Source: Fratercula arctica
Taxonomy: Eukaryota > Chordata > Aves > Charadriiformes > Alcidae
NCBI GenBank assembly: GCA_947846985.1
Contig: CANTUZ010000001.1
Coordinates: forward strand, 682,001 to 746,000
Direction of reading: 5' to 3'
Length of the DNA stretch: 64,000 bases
Shown here: positions 63,971-64,000 of the stretch, piece after piece
Position numbering within the stretch: position 1 is the first letter of the stretch
Layout: the number at the start of each line of letters is the position of its first letter
Translations under genes and position numbers: made by a program
The notes under the pieces: model-generated
The model's database searches: none
What the model was told of the DNA's origin: nothing
The model's input: the letters and a program-made list of their open reading frames with translations, nothing else

Positions 63971-64000
63971 GAAGCATGAGGCTGCCCCATCCCTGGAGGG
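63971..64000 (+). mobile_element. CR1 fragment running off the window end
   Basis: GGCTGCCCCATCCCTGGAGG is the subfamily A block that precedes the 3' tail. The element continues past 64000. Confidence 0.7.

Overview
This is a bird genomic window. The evidence is the very high density of CR1 LINE 3' ends, with their terminal ATTCTATGATTCTATGA-type repeats in both orientations, and vertebrate exons with GT/AG splice sites. I count about 35 CR1 pieces, roughly 11-12 kb or nearly a fifth of the window. That is dense for a bird and suggests a CR1-rich lineage, but I cannot name the species. There are no prokaryotic features.

The window lies inside one protein-coding gene, STIM1 (stromal interaction molecule 1, the ER calcium sensor for store-operated calcium entry), transcribed on the minus strand. 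Four consecutive internal exons can be placed to the base, with matching splice phases: exon 2 (24181-24311), exon 3 (10519-10633), exon 4 (6544-6655) and exon 5 (5099-5214). Together they encode the ER-lumenal canonical EF-hand, hidden EF-hand and SAM domain, about human residues 47-204. Exon 1 (signal peptide) must lie beyond base 64000. Exons 6 onward (transmembrane helix, coiled coils, ORAI-activating region, polybasic tail) lie before base 1. The rest is intron: at least 5.1 kb of intron 5, 1.3 kb of intron 4, 3.9 kb of intron 3, 13.5 kb of intron 2 and at least 39.7 kb of intron 1.

The introns are dominated by two CR1 subfamilies. Subfamily A has about a dozen nearly identical copies, which points to a recent burst. 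Subfamily B is marked by the TTTCAGATCATCGAGTCCAACC-type 3' end, read in antisense. There are also scattered older CR1 types, poly(A) and TA simple repeats, and two minisatellites. One minisatellite (15881-16258) grew out of a CR1 3' end.

Observations that go beyond routine annotation are: (i) a possible unannotated exon pair on the STIM1 strand inside intron 1 (48248-48376 and 47991-48139); (ii) a CR1 fragment bounded exactly by 70-bp direct repeats (271-340 and 790-859); (iii) a tail-to-tail CR1 B/A composite present twice in opposite orientation with an identical 24-bp spacer; (iv) a CR1-tail chimera present at two loci (42035-42268 and 54471-54713); (v) a 25-T homopolymer plus TA repeat forming the polypyrimidine tract of STIM1 exon 5. 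Most long open frames in the window are CR1 read in antisense or chance frames, and are not annotated as genes.
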